DNA from: BTQM01 sp036985875
GTDB taxonomy: Bacteria > Patescibacteriota > Minisyncoccia > Phycocordibacterales > UBA1539
Length of the DNA: 15,163 nt
Assembly: GCA_036985875.1 (NCBI GenBank)
Contig: BTQM01000018.1
Span: forward strand, 1 to 15,163
Direction of reading: 5' to 3'
Below, in pieces: positions 1 to 6,397 of the stretch (position 1 is the first letter of the stretch; each line of letters begins with the position of its first letter). Below the pieces are notes generated by a model. That model saw only the letters and a program-made list of their open reading frames with translations. It searched no databases and had not been told where the DNA came from. The position numbers were made by a program, and so were the translations under genes.

Positions 1-1
1 C

Positions 2-1576
2 TTGCAAGTTTACATCGCGGCAGGTTCATCAAATGTTCAAAGACTGACTTCTCTCGGATACATATCAACGTCAGAGAAGACAGGAAACACCGTAACGGTG
101 GTAACCGGCAGCATGACGCTTGCCAAATACTCTGCATACGCAAATCAGGTCGCAGTGGTACCGCAGAACGCTTACAAAATCGGTGAGTATCGATTGACCG
201 CAGACAGCACGGAAGCTGTAAATCTTACCACTATTACACTTACGATCGGTGGCTCGGGTCTTGCAACTTCAACCGACTTGACCGACCTCTACATTGTATA
301 TGGAGGCGTTACTTCCGCTGTAAAATCAGCAGGAGCGACAACGCTTACATGGTCAATCAACAGCACCATTCCAGCAAACACGACATGGGATGTGGTGGTT
401 TACTCTGACCTTGCTTCAGCGATAACCCCCGGTGACACCATCATTCCATCACTTCAGTTCCAGGGAACAACGGTATCTTCAGGCCAGACTCTTACCACGC
501 CGGCATTAGCATTGGCAGGTCAGACGATAACTACTGGAGCAGGCACATTCGCAGTCGCAGCTGACGCTTCAAGGCCTGTGATCGCGCTAAATGTTGCGGG
601 CAACACCGTGAAAGTTGGAGCATTCAAGTTCACTTCAACGAACGAGGCCTACACCATTGATCAGCTTGGAGCGTACGTTGGTGAAGCAGACGCGCAAGAT
701 GTGATCCAGAATGTGATCTTCAAAGATGGTTCAACCGTACTTGCAACACAGCCGTTCAACGGTCAGTACGCGACAACTTCAACCGGTATCGGATTTGCGA
801 TTCCTGCAAATGGAGACAAAGTTGTTGACGTGTACCTTCAGTTGGCAAATGTTGGCGTAGGAGCTGCAGCAACCGGTAAGGACGTAAATATCACCTTGAA
901 CAGCTACAAGGTTGTAAACTCAACCGGTTCAACCACAACGGCATATCCTGCACTATCAGGAAAAGAACAGTATGTTGTGAAGACCAAGCCTACCGTTGAT
1001 ATGGTCGCTCTTGGGTCCACAGTTCTTTCCGCAGGAAGCGGTAAGGTTCTTGGAAAAGTGAAGATCTCGGCTGATTCAGCGGGCACCATTGGATGGAAGA
1101 AGCTTAACTTCACCATTTCAAAGACTGCTGCTATAACGATCGGAGCAACAACTACATTGGCGTTGTACGACAGCAACAACAACGTAATTTTGGGCTCATT
1201 CGCTACCACGACCTCTGCAACGACAGCTGATGTTGACGCACTTGAGAATCTTACAAGCGGTAACATTGACTTCGTTGCGGATACTGAACAGCAGATCTCT
1301 GGATCAGAGACATACAGCTTGAAGGGTACTATTGGAGGAATCACTTCTTCCGGTTACTACTACTTGAGCGTAAGCATTGCTACACCTGCAACGGGTCTTG
1401 CAGCACCAGCCGCTTACTCAACCGTTGATCAAGACGGATTGGGCGACTCAAGTCCTTCATTCGTATGGACAGACCGTTCAGTTCAAAGTCATGGTGAAGG
1501 AACTGCTGACTGGCTAGACGACTACAAGGTTAAAGAACTTCCAACAGATTCTACGACCTTGAGCGTAACTATCTAG
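2..1576 (+). CDS. Repeat-containing surface (S-layer-like) protein, 3' part
   Basis: The reading frame is open to the left edge, so the true start and any signal peptide lie outside; the TTG at base 2 is not credible as a start. The visible 524 residues are rich in Thr, Ser, Ala, Val and Gly and contain no Cys, typical of an exported beta-sandwich protein. Three segments begin with a similar strand pattern (hydrophobic-hydrophobic-Gly, aromatic or Val, Lys/Arg, hydrophobic, Thr/Ser) at G61, G206 and G351, exactly 145 residues apart, so I read three tandem domains. The C-terminal tail (about 487-524) is distinct, with FVWTDRS and a DWLDDY motif, resembling tails of large Parcubacteria surface proteins that I recall only from memory. 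Role as S-layer or adhesin is inference; no enzyme motif is visible. A strong terminator follows. Confidence 0.75.
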   Translation: MQVYIAAGSSNVQRLTSLGYISTSEKTGNTVTVVTGSMTLAKYSAYANQVAVVPQNAYKIGEYRLTADSTEAVNLTTITLTIGGSGLATSTDLTDLYIVYGGVTSAVKSAGATTLTWSINSTIPANTTWDVVVYSDLASAITPGDTIIPSLQFQGTTVSSGQTLTTPALALAGQTITTGAGTFAVAADASRPVIALNVAGNTVKVGAFKFTSTNEAYTIDQLGAYVGEADAQDVIQNVIFKDGSTVLATQPFNGQYATTSTGIGFAIPANGDKVVDVYLQLANVGVGAAATGKDVNITLNSYKVVNSTGSTTTAYPALSGKEQYVVKTKPTVDMVALGSTVLSAGSGKVLGKVKISADSAGTIGWKKLNFTISKTAAITIGATTTLALYDSNNNVILGSFATTTSATTADVDALENLTSGNIDFVADTEQQISGSETYSLKGTIGGITSSGYYYLSVSIATPATGLAAPAAYSTVDQDGLGDSSPSFVWTDRSVQSHGEGTADWLDDYKVKELPTDSTTLSVTI

Positions 1577-1614
1577 TCTCTGGAGCAATCCTAACTAAAT
1601 CTAGCCACCTTGTG

Positions 1615-1638
1615 CTTACCTAACCTCGGTTAAGTAAG
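1615..1638 (+). other. Imperfect hairpin after the surface-protein gene
   Basis: An 11-bp stem (1615-1625 with 1628-1638) with one C-A mismatch and a 2-nt loop lies between the stop codon and the terminator. It may stabilise the 3' end of the mRNA. Confidence 0.4.
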
Positions 1639-1643
1639 GGCTA

Positions 1644-1678
1644 AACAAAAACAGTCCCATTTTGGGGCTGTTTTTGTT
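1644..1678 (+). terminator. Rho-independent terminator of the surface-protein gene
   Basis: A 16-bp stem (1644-1659 with 1663-1678, one G-T pair) closes a 3-nt loop. The descending arm ends in TTTTTGTT and the ascending arm begins AACAAAAA, so it could work in both directions. It lies 68 nt after the stop codon. Confidence 0.85.
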
Positions 1679-1693
1679 ATGTCTGGCTCTTCT

Positions 1694-1714
1694 GACGGAC
1701 GTGCGACGTCCGTC
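1694..1714. repeat. Perfect 9-bp inverted repeat
   Basis: GACGGACGT and ACGTCCGTC flank a GCG loop. There is no T tract, so it is not a clear terminator. It is one of a series of hairpins between convergent genes. Confidence 0.5.
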
Positions 1715-1796
1715 AATTCTCGCCAAGGGCTCCCCTTTGCAAAAGGACTACCGCTTTGCAACGCTTGAACGGGTAAAACCCGAACAGGTAAGCGAG

Positions 1797-1829
1797 AACC
1801 CCGACCCTCTCTACGAGATCGGGGTTTTT
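1797..1829 (+). terminator. Second terminator-like hairpin
   Basis: An 8-bp stem AACCCCGA / TCGGGGTT with a 14-nt loop is followed directly by TTT. It would back up the terminator 120 nt upstream, or end an unrecognised short transcript in 1680-1796. Confidence 0.5.
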
Positions 1830-1836
1830 GTGCGCC

Positions 1837-1895
1837 CTTGCGTACTCCCCCTGTTCCCCGAGGGCTACCCTCGGGGAACAGGGGGAGTACGCAAG
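1837..1895. repeat. Perfect 28-bp inverted repeat with 3-nt loop
   Basis: Bases 1837-1864 pair without a single mismatch to 1868-1895 around the loop CTA. This is much longer than a terminator needs, and no T tract follows on either strand. It could form a cruciform in DNA or a duplex in read-through RNA. Its function is unknown. Confidence 0.8.
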
Positions 1896-1908
1896 AATAA
1901 ATAAGAGG

Positions 1909-1943
1909 AAAAAAATACCCCCGCGCAATTATTGCATGGGGGT
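1909..1943 (-). terminator. Terminator of the minus-strand gene
   Basis: Read on the minus strand, ACCCCC and GGGGGT arms plus a GCAA/TTGC inner stem (1917-1928 with 1932-1943, one mismatch and one G-T pair) are followed by a run of T (complement of 1909-1915). It lies about 40 nt past the stop codon of the minus-strand gene. Confidence 0.8.
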
Positions 1944-1981
1944 GTTTACTGTGGTGCTTAGAGCAGATTTTCCAACATGCT

Positions 1982-2374
1982 CTAGTGGAGCTTTCCTCCC
2001 GAAAGAACTTTGCTTATCTTTATGAAAGGAGGAAAGAGAAGCACTTCATCGTTTTGTATATGCGCGATGATCTTCACCGCATCGCGGATATCTTGGTGCA
2101 CCTCGCCATCTTCATCAATAAGCGGAGTGCCGCGTACGGTGTATGATGCAAGCATCTTTCTTGCACTCATCGGGACGTCTTCCATCTTCCCATTTATGAA
2201 TTCAACGTATTGCACAAGTATTTCCTCATCTTTTTCCCTCACTTGTGTCAATACTAAACGCATTTCATTGAGGAATAGGGCGATTTGAGCGGAATAGGGG
2301 TGCTTGAGAAACTCCTCCATGTCCAACTTCCCTAGATCATTCAACGGAATTGACGAAAATGTTTTGCGTGCCAT
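1982..2374 (-). CDS. Conserved-looking hypothetical protein, 130 aa
   Basis: I do not recognise this family. The 130-residue product has no signal peptide or membrane segment and looks mostly helical, with an acidic middle (residues 45-75) and alternating charged and hydrophobic positions. The first ATG is preceded by GAGGTG a few bases upstream, one of only two Shine-Dalgarno-like sites at a gene start in this window. A proper terminator follows the stop codon. The gene converges on the surface-protein gene and diverges from the small membrane protein gene, so it is probably monocistronic. The opposite-strand frame at 2010-2288 is a shadow. That it is a real gene is supported by the start signal, the terminator and the protein-like composition; its function is unknown. 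Confidence 0.75.
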   Translation of the reverse strand: MARKTFSSIPLNDLGKLDMEEFLKHPYSAQIALFLNEMRLVLTQVREKDEEILVQYVEFINGKMEDVPMSARKMLASYTVRGTPLIDEDGEVHQDIRDAVKIIAHIQNDEVLLFPPFIKISKVLSGGKLH

Positions 2375-2462
2375 GGCGCACCTCGCTTTGTAAGGTGATT
2401 AATGTTCTAATATACAGTTTTACGTATTTATCGCTAAAAGTCAAGACCGCGCGGTTGCATAC

Positions 2463-2483
2463 ATCCAAGGGTTACCCTTGGAT
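2463..2483. repeat. 9-bp perfect hairpin in the divergent intergenic region
   Basis: ATCCAAGGG / CCCTTGGAT with a 3-nt loop lies between the divergent genes. A related CCAAGG...CCTTGG core recurs in the hairpin at 15033-15061. It could be an operator or just a mRNA/DNA hairpin. No function can be assigned. Confidence 0.4.
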
Positions 2484-2524
2484 AGTTGTGTTCATCCGAG
2501 GATTGGGATTTCCTTTCCCTGCTA

Positions 2525-2533
2525 TGGTATTAT
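2525..2533 (+). promoter_or_regulatory. Extended -10 promoter for the small membrane protein
   Basis: TGG-TATTAT matches an extended -10 element; no good -35 is seen at the usual spacing. Transcription would begin about 14 nt before the ATG, giving a very short leader, which fits the absence of a Shine-Dalgarno. Confidence 0.4.
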
Positions 2534-2553
2534 ATTTATATAAGCCTCTTTTT

Positions 2554-2697
2554 ATGAAGAATTTATTGAACAAGACATTTTTTAAATTTGCTACTGGGTT
2601 TCTGGGTATTATAGCCTTGGCTGTGGTGGGTGTTCTCCTGGTCGGTTCTTACGAGTATGGTGAGCAGAACAAGGCTTCCATTGAAGACGAACGTTGA
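2554..2697 (+). CDS. Small single-TM membrane protein, 47 aa
   Basis: This short gene begins MKNLLNKTFFKF, continues with a hydrophobic stretch at about residues 13-32 (ATGFLGIIALAVVGVLLVGS), and ends in a short charged tail EQNKASIEDER. A basic N-terminus followed by one TM helix predicts a bitopic inner-membrane protein with the acidic tail outside. A longer frame in the same phase begins at 2350 but overlaps the minus-strand gene and includes non-coding-looking sequence; the ATG at 2554, just after a TATTAT box, is the better start. There is no Shine-Dalgarno. It is followed immediately by a 12-14 bp inverted repeat and then by the rplJ promoter. I do not know its function. Confidence 0.6.
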   Translation: MKNLLNKTFFKFATGFLGIIALAVVGVLLVGSYEYGEQNKASIEDER

Positions 2698-2698
2698 G

Positions 2699-2750
2699 AA
2701 TCCCGTTAGAGGTCGCGGAAGGATCAGAGTATTCTTCTTCTAACGGGATT
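2699..2750. repeat. Inverted repeat overlapping the rplJ promoter -35
   Basis: AATCCCGTTAGA (2699-2710) and TCTAACGGGATT (2739-2750) are perfect complements, extended by one G-T and one G-C pair. The right arm runs into the -35 hexamer at 2749-2754. It may be the 3' hairpin of the small membrane-protein mRNA, or an operator. No T tract follows, so it is a poor terminator. Confidence 0.55.
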
Positions 2751-2776
2751 GACAGATGAGCGCACTCGTATATACT
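2749..2776 (+). promoter_or_regulatory. Strong sigma-70-type promoter of rplJL
   Basis: A perfect -35 TTGACA (2749-2754), a 16-bp spacer and TATACT (2771-2776) are present. Transcription should begin near 2783, giving a leader of about 160 nt. The same -35, spacer length and -10 recur upstream of the 23S gene. Confidence 0.8.
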
Positions 2777-2784
2777 TGTTTGCA

Positions 2785-2880
2785 TAAGCCAAAGACGGCA
2801 GGCATTTATAAGCCCTGCCCAGGTCGATAGTTTGTATTTCTCACAGAGAGGATATATGGCGGCTTATGGGCCGTTTTTTT
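2785..2880 (+). promoter_or_regulatory. L10-type ribosomal protein leader with attenuator hairpin
   Basis: The core AAAGACGGCAGG ... CCCTGCCCAGGT (2791-2823) resembles the L10 leader motif of rplJ operons in other bacteria, in which L10/L12 binds its own mRNA. The stem 2797-2802 / 2814-2819 closes a short loop. Downstream, 2858-2864 pairs with 2869-2875 (with G-T pairs) and runs into seven T, which looks like an intrinsic terminator ahead of rplJ. I infer autoregulation by L10 or L10(L12)4, by attenuation. Recognition is by eye; an Rfam L10_leader covariance search would decide. Confidence 0.65.
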
Positions 2881-2895
2881 GTTAAGAACAATGGG

Positions 2896-2927
2896 GTCTC
2901 CACCTGCCTTCGCAGGCAGGTGGAGAC
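2896..2927 (+). other. Perfect 14-bp hairpin just upstream of rplJ
   Basis: Bases 2896-2909 pair perfectly with 2914-2927 around TCGC. It ends 14 nt before the rplJ ATG, which has no Shine-Dalgarno. It may insulate or present the start codon, and replaces the usual ribosome-binding context. Confidence 0.6.
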
Positions 2928-2941
2928 TATAAAAATCATTC

Positions 2942-3433
2942 ATGGCGATAACAAAAGATAAGAAAAGAGAGGTGATCGAGGGTGTGCAAAACGCCGCTTC
3001 GTCTTCTGATTCTCTCGTGTTTGTCAATTTTCACGGGCTTAATGTGGTAGATACCACGACGCTCCGCAAGGAGTTGCGCGATAAAGGGATCTCCTACATG
3101 GTGGCAAAGAAAACTCTGATCAAACGCGCGTTGCATGATTCCAAGCTGGAAGGGGATATGCCCGAACTGGATGGCGAGCTTGCGTTGGCGTACGGGGATG
3201 ACCTACTTGCTCCGGCAAGAGAGGTGTTCAATTTTCAGAAGCTTCACAAGGACAGCGTTGCTATTTTGGGCGGCATTTTTGAGGGGAGGTATATGGACAA
3301 GGCGGAGATGACCTCTATCGCGACCATTCCCCCAGCACCGGTTCTGTACGGGCAGTTTGTCAACCTTATCAATTCACCCATCCAGCGTTTTGCGGTGGTG
3401 TTGAATGAGATTGCAAAGATGCGCGAAGCGTAA
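2942..3433 (+). CDS. rplJ: 50S ribosomal protein L10 (uL10)
   Basis: L10 forms the base of the ribosomal stalk: its N-terminal domain binds 23S rRNA helices 42-44 with L11, and its C-terminal helix carries the L7/L12 dimers that recruit translation GTPases. The 163-residue product is normal length. The N-terminus (MAITKDKKREVIEGV), the middle (YMVAKKTLIKRAL, the RNA-binding face) and the C-terminal stalk helix (SPIQRFAVVLNEIAKM) are all recognisable. rplL follows after 28 nt, the conserved gene order. rplK and rplA, often upstream, are not adjacent. The start has no Shine-Dalgarno and is preceded by an AU-rich stretch and a hairpin. The leader suggests feedback control by the product. Confidence 0.95.
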   Translation: MAITKDKKREVIEGVQNAASSSDSLVFVNFHGLNVVDTTTLRKELRDKGISYMVAKKTLIKRALHDSKLEGDMPELDGELALAYGDDLLAPAREVFNFQKLHKDSVAILGGIFEGRYMDKAEMTSIATIPPAPVLYGQFVNLINSPIQRFAVVLNEIAKMREA

Positions 3434-3461
3434 CAATTTAATAATTTAACAATTTAATTAT
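3434..3461 (+). promoter_or_regulatory. AU-rich, SD-less initiation region of rplL
   Basis: The 28-nt rplJ-rplL spacer is almost only A and T, with three copies of AATTTAA and no purine-rich Shine-Dalgarno. Initiation probably relies on an unstructured AU-rich site, perhaps bound by ribosomal protein S1. Confidence 0.5.
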
Positions 3462-4067
3462 ATGGCAGACGAAAAAGAGGTAAAAAAGGCAAATCCGCCA
3501 GCTGGCGAAGCTGAAGTTCCGTCTAAAAACGGTGAGGAGAAAAAAGAAGCGGAAGCTCCTAAAGAAGAAAAGAAAGTTGAGGAACCGAAAGGCGACGAAA
3601 TCTCGACCAAAGACGGAAAAGCTCCTGTTGAGGAAAAAAAGGAAGAGAAAAAGGAAGAAGCTCCGAAAGAGGAAGCTAAAGTCGAGGAGGACATAGAAGT
3701 TCCGAAAAAATTCAAAGATCTTGTAGAGAAAATTGAATCAATGAGCGTTCTTGATCTTCACGAACTTGTGAAGCTTCTGGAGAAAAAGTTTGGTGTTTCC
3801 GCCGCTGCAGTAGTGGTGGCAGGTGCAGGTGCCACAGAAGGCGAAGAGGAAGAGAAAAGTTCATTTAATGTTGAACTTACTGCGTCAGGAGATCAGAAAA
3901 TCCAAGTTATTAAAGCGGTAAAGGCCGCTCTCGGTCTTGGACTGAAAGAGGCGAAAGATCTCGTGGATGGCGCTCCGGTGATGCTAAAGGAGGGAATGAA
4001 GAAAGAGGAAGCGGAAGAGCTTAAAAAAGCGATCGAGGAAGCAGGAGGGCAAGTTACTCTTAAATAA
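3462..4067 (+). CDS. rplL: 50S ribosomal protein L7/L12 (bL12) with long charged N-terminal extension
   Basis: L7/L12 dimers bind the L10 helix and recruit EF-Tu, EF-G, IF2 and RF3. The conserved protein occupies residues 80-201: N-terminal dimerisation domain (about 83-118, ending FGVSAAAVVVAG), short acidic hinge (119-134) and the globular C-terminal domain (135-201, with IKAVKAALGLGLKEAKDLV). Family members are usually near 120-130 residues; this one has 201 because of a tail of about 78 residues made mainly of Lys, Glu, Ala and Pro. Within it EAPKEEKKVEE (31-41) is nearly repeated as EAPKEEAKVEE (66-76), with different synonymous codons. No in-frame ATG occurs between residue 1 and M94, so the long form is not a mis-called start. 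The tail is probably disordered; its function is unknown. Confidence 0.95.
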   Translation: MADEKEVKKANPPAGEAEVPSKNGEEKKEAEAPKEEKKVEEPKGDEISTKDGKAPVEEKKEEKKEEAPKEEAKVEEDIEVPKKFKDLVEKIESMSVLDLHELVKLLEKKFGVSAAAVVVAGAGATEGEEEEKSSFNVELTASGDQKIQVIKAVKAALGLGLKEAKDLVDGAPVMLKEGMKKEEAEELKKAIEEAGGQVTLK

Positions 4068-4162
4068 TAGGTAACTTGTTTCGCGGCTCCTTGTCCGACT
4101 GAACATTATTCGGGCAGGTGTCGCAGGGATCTGTATTCTTCAGCTTTTTTTCATTCAAACAA

Positions 4163-4195
4163 AATCGCCCAAAACGCCTCTCGTTTTGGGCGATT
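4163..4195 (+). terminator. First hairpin after rplL
   Basis: A perfect 14-bp stem (4163-4176 with 4182-4195) around CCTCT. No T tract follows, so it may act together with the next hairpin or as an mRNA 3' stabiliser. Confidence 0.5.
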
Positions 4196-4202
4196 ATCGA
4201 TA

Positions 4203-4252
4203 AAGAGAAAACCCACAAAGGGTAACTCCCTTTGTGGGTTTTCTCTTGTTTT
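4203..4252 (+). terminator. Terminator of the rplJL operon
   Basis: A perfect 20-bp stem (4203-4222 with 4228-4247) around TAACT, followed by GTTTTT. The A/G-rich and T-rich arms make it potentially bidirectional. It lies 7 nt after the previous hairpin. Confidence 0.85.
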
Positions 4253-4281
4253 TACCATCGCGGGCAATAAGTTCCACAAGG

Positions 4282-4310
4282 TTGCTTTTTGTTTCGCTAC
4301 ATGGTCTATT
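4282..4310 (+). promoter_or_regulatory. Possible promoter of the hydratase/dehydrogenase gene
   Basis: TTGCTT (4282-4287), 17 nt, then TGG-TCTATT (extended -10, hexamer 4305-4310). Each hexamer matches four of six consensus positions, so this is tentative. It lies between the rplJL terminator and the gene. Confidence 0.35.
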
Positions 4311-4360
4311 AATGGTTAGAAAATCGTTTAGTTATTTGAAATTTGAAAAGGAGATGAGAA

Positions 4361-6262
4361 ATGAAACACTGGAAAATAAAAGAATCCGACGGCTTGATAC
4401 TGCTTGCGATCGATGTTGCCGAACGTTCGGCGAACATTCTTTCAAAAGAGGTGATAGGGGAGCTCAACGACATTGTTTCGGAAATACATAGTCGTGAAAC
4501 AAAGCCTCGCGGCCTTGTTATCTACTCCGGTAAGTCAAGCGGATTTATCCCAGGCGCTGATATTTTAGAGTTTAGGGATGTGAGATCAGCAAAAGAAGCG
4601 GAGGGTTTTGCTCGTTACGGACAGTCAACCTTCAACAAGATCAGTTCTCTTCCTTTTCCGACGGTTGCCGCCATCGGCGGCTACTGCATGGGCGGAGGGC
4701 TTGAGCTTGCGCTTGCGTGCGACTATCGCATTGCGTGCGATGACGAAAAGACCCGTCTTGGATTGCCCGAGGTGCTTTTGGGGATTAATCCGGGATTTGC
4801 GGGTACGATCCGACTCCCCAAGCTCATTGGCGCATTGTCGGCGCTTGATATGATGCTTACGGGGAAAGCATTGCGTGCTAAAGCCGCGCGCAAAATAGGG
4901 TTGGTTGACGAAGTGGTGCCAAAGAAGAATCTCTTGAGCATGTCTCTTGAATATATCAAGCGCCACCCCAAAAGAAAATCTCTCGCCCTTGTCAAGCGTC
5001 TGCCTTCCTTGCCTCTCTTGCGGAATATTACCGCAAGAGTATTACGAAGCAAGATAAGGAAAAAGGTAAATCAGAAGCACTACCCCGCTCCTTATCGGAT
5101 CATTGATCTATGGGTCCGCAGAGCTGACCAACCTACGGAAGCAGAATCGCTTGGCGAGTTGATGGCAGGCGAGACGAGCAGAAACCTCGTGTACCTTTTC
5201 TTGCTTCGCGAAAAGCTTAAGCGTGAAGGACGCAGGGCTCTACACCGCATAAAGCGTGTGCATGTCATAGGCGCCGGAGTCATGGGGGCTGATATTGCCA
5301 TGTGGGCGGCATACAAGGGATTTTTCGTAACGTTCGAGGACAAAAGCTCGGAAGCGCTTACGCGTGCAATGAAAAGAGCGCAAGTGTTTTTCAGGAAAAA
5401 ACTCAAAGATCGGTATAAAATCCAGGAAGCAATGGATCGTCTCATGCCGGACATTTGCGGAAATGGCATTAAAAAAAGCGATCTGGTGATCGAGGCGATC
5501 GTTGAGAAGGTAGAAGCGAAGAAGTTGCTGTTTTCAGAAATAGAAAGGAAAGCTCTTCCAAATGCTCTTTTTGCCACAAATACCTCAAGCATACCGCTTG
5601 AGGTGATCGCGGAGACGCTTAGCGACCCTTCCCGCCTTGTGGGGCTGCACTTCTTTAACCCTGTGGCGAAAATGGAGTTGCTGGAGATCGTGAGAGGAAA
5701 AGAGACTAGCAAAGAAGTTCTTCTTCGTGCAAAGTCATTTGCTGTTGCAATTAGCAAGCTTCCGCTTGAGGTGAAAAGCGGTCCGGGATTTTTCGTCAAT
5801 CGCACGCTCATGCCCTACATTATTGAGGCGGCAAAGATGGCGGAGGAAGGGTTCCCTTTGGGCGACATTGACGCATCCGCAGTGGATTTCGGAATGCCCA
5901 TGGGACCCATCATGCTTTCCGATGCCGTTGGGCTTGATGTTTGCTTTTTAGTTGCGGAGGAGATCTCGGACTTTCTCGGCTTTTCCATACCGAAAATTTT
6001 GCGGAAGATGATTGAGGAAGGAAATCTCGGAAGGAAGTCGGGAAAAGGCTTCTATGAATATCAAAAGAATGGTAAGCGGCGACATTTGCCTGAAGGAAAA
6101 TCTGATATATTGCTTCAGAAACGTCTTATCTCAAAGATCGTTGACGAGGCTAGGATTTGTCTGAAGGACGGAGTTGTTGCCGACCGCGATGCCGCGAATG
6201 TCGGCGCCGTCTTCGGCACAGGGTTTGCTCCATTCCGTGGAGGGATCTTCGGCAGGAAATAG
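4361..6262 (+). CDS. FadB/FadJ-like enoyl-CoA hydratase / 3-hydroxyacyl-CoA dehydrogenase fusion
   Basis: A two-domain enzyme of the beta-oxidation alpha subunit type, expected to hydrate 2-enoyl-CoA to 3-hydroxyacyl-CoA and oxidise it with NAD+. Residues 1-190 are a crotonase domain: GFIPGADI (61-68) and GYCMGGGLE (107-115) form the oxyanion hole, and E115 and E137 match the two catalytic Glu of FadB. Residues 298-480 are the NAD domain with GAGVMG (304-309), NTSS (407-410) and HFFNPV with the catalytic H430; C-terminal dehydrogenase domains follow (PGFFVNR at 475-481; FGTGFAPFRGG at 618-628). At 633 aa it is shorter than FadB/FadJ (over 700), mainly in the linker and C-terminus. AAAAGGAG ends 7 nt before the ATG, a canonical Shine-Dalgarno unlike neighbours. 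No thiolase or acyl-CoA dehydrogenase lies in the window. Physiological direction and substrate are unknown. Confidence 0.9.
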   Translation: MKHWKIKESDGLILLAIDVAERSANILSKEVIGELNDIVSEIHSRETKPRGLVIYSGKSSGFIPGADILEFRDVRSAKEAEGFARYGQSTFNKISSLPFPTVAAIGGYCMGGGLELALACDYRIACDDEKTRLGLPEVLLGINPGFAGTIRLPKLIGALSALDMMLTGKALRAKAARKIGLVDEVVPKKNLLSMSLEYIKRHPKRKSLALVKRLPSLPLLRNITARVLRSKIRKKVNQKHYPAPYRIIDLWVRRADQPTEAESLGELMAGETSRNLVYLFLLREKLKREGRRALHRIKRVHVIGAGVMGADIAMWAAYKGFFVTFEDKSSEALTRAMKRAQVFFRKKLKDRYKIQEAMDRLMPDICGNGIKKSDLVIEAIVEKVEAKKLLFSEIERKALPNALFATNTSSIPLEVIAETLSDPSRLVGLHFFNPVAKMELLEIVRGKETSKEVLLRAKSFAVAISKLPLEVKSGPGFFVNRTLMPYIIEAAKMAEEGFPLGDIDASAVDFGMPMGPIMLSDAVGLDVCFLVAEEISDFLGFSIPKILRKMIEEGNLGRKSGKGFYEYQKNGKRRHLPEGKSDILLQKRLISKIVDEARICLKDGVVADRDAANVGAVFGTGFAPFRGGIFGRK

Positions 6263-6305
6263 TGCCTTACTTGGCAAAATTTTGTGCCTTATCTAACGTA
6301 AATAT

Positions 6306-6341
6306 ATAGCGAACGAGCATTGTCTCGTTCGCTATTTTTTT
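6306..6341 (+). terminator. Terminator of the hydratase/dehydrogenase gene
   Basis: A perfect 12-bp stem (6306-6317 with 6324-6335) around CATTGT, followed by a run of seven T. It lies 43 nt after the stop codon. Confidence 0.9.
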
Positions 6342-6366
6342 GTGCCTGAGCGGAAAATCTACATTC

Positions 6367-6397
6367 TGGTCATTTTAGCACCGAGGTGCTAAAATGA
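6367..6397 (+). promoter_or_regulatory. Promoter embedded in a perfect palindrome (candidate operator)
   Basis: TCATTTTAGCAC (6370-6381) and GTGCTAAAATGA (6386-6397) are perfect 12-bp complements around CGAG. A promoter can be drawn through it: TGGTCA (6367-6372), 17 nt, TAAAAT (6390-6395). The palindrome thus covers the whole core promoter of the next gene, which encodes a DNA-binding protein. Autorepression is inferred. Confidence 0.5.

Noticed and set aside
904..1344. 146-codon frame on the minus strand
   Set aside because: Antisense shadow of the repeat surface protein; it reflects its Thr/Ala-rich codon use.
1662..2025. Small plus- and minus-strand frames between the convergent genes
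   Set aside because: They run through terminators and the 28-bp inverted repeat, and read similarly on both strands because of the palindrome.
5092..5811. 239-codon frame on the minus strand
   Set aside because: It lies wholly inside the hydratase/dehydrogenase gene, whose domains are clear; the antisense translation has no recognisable motif.
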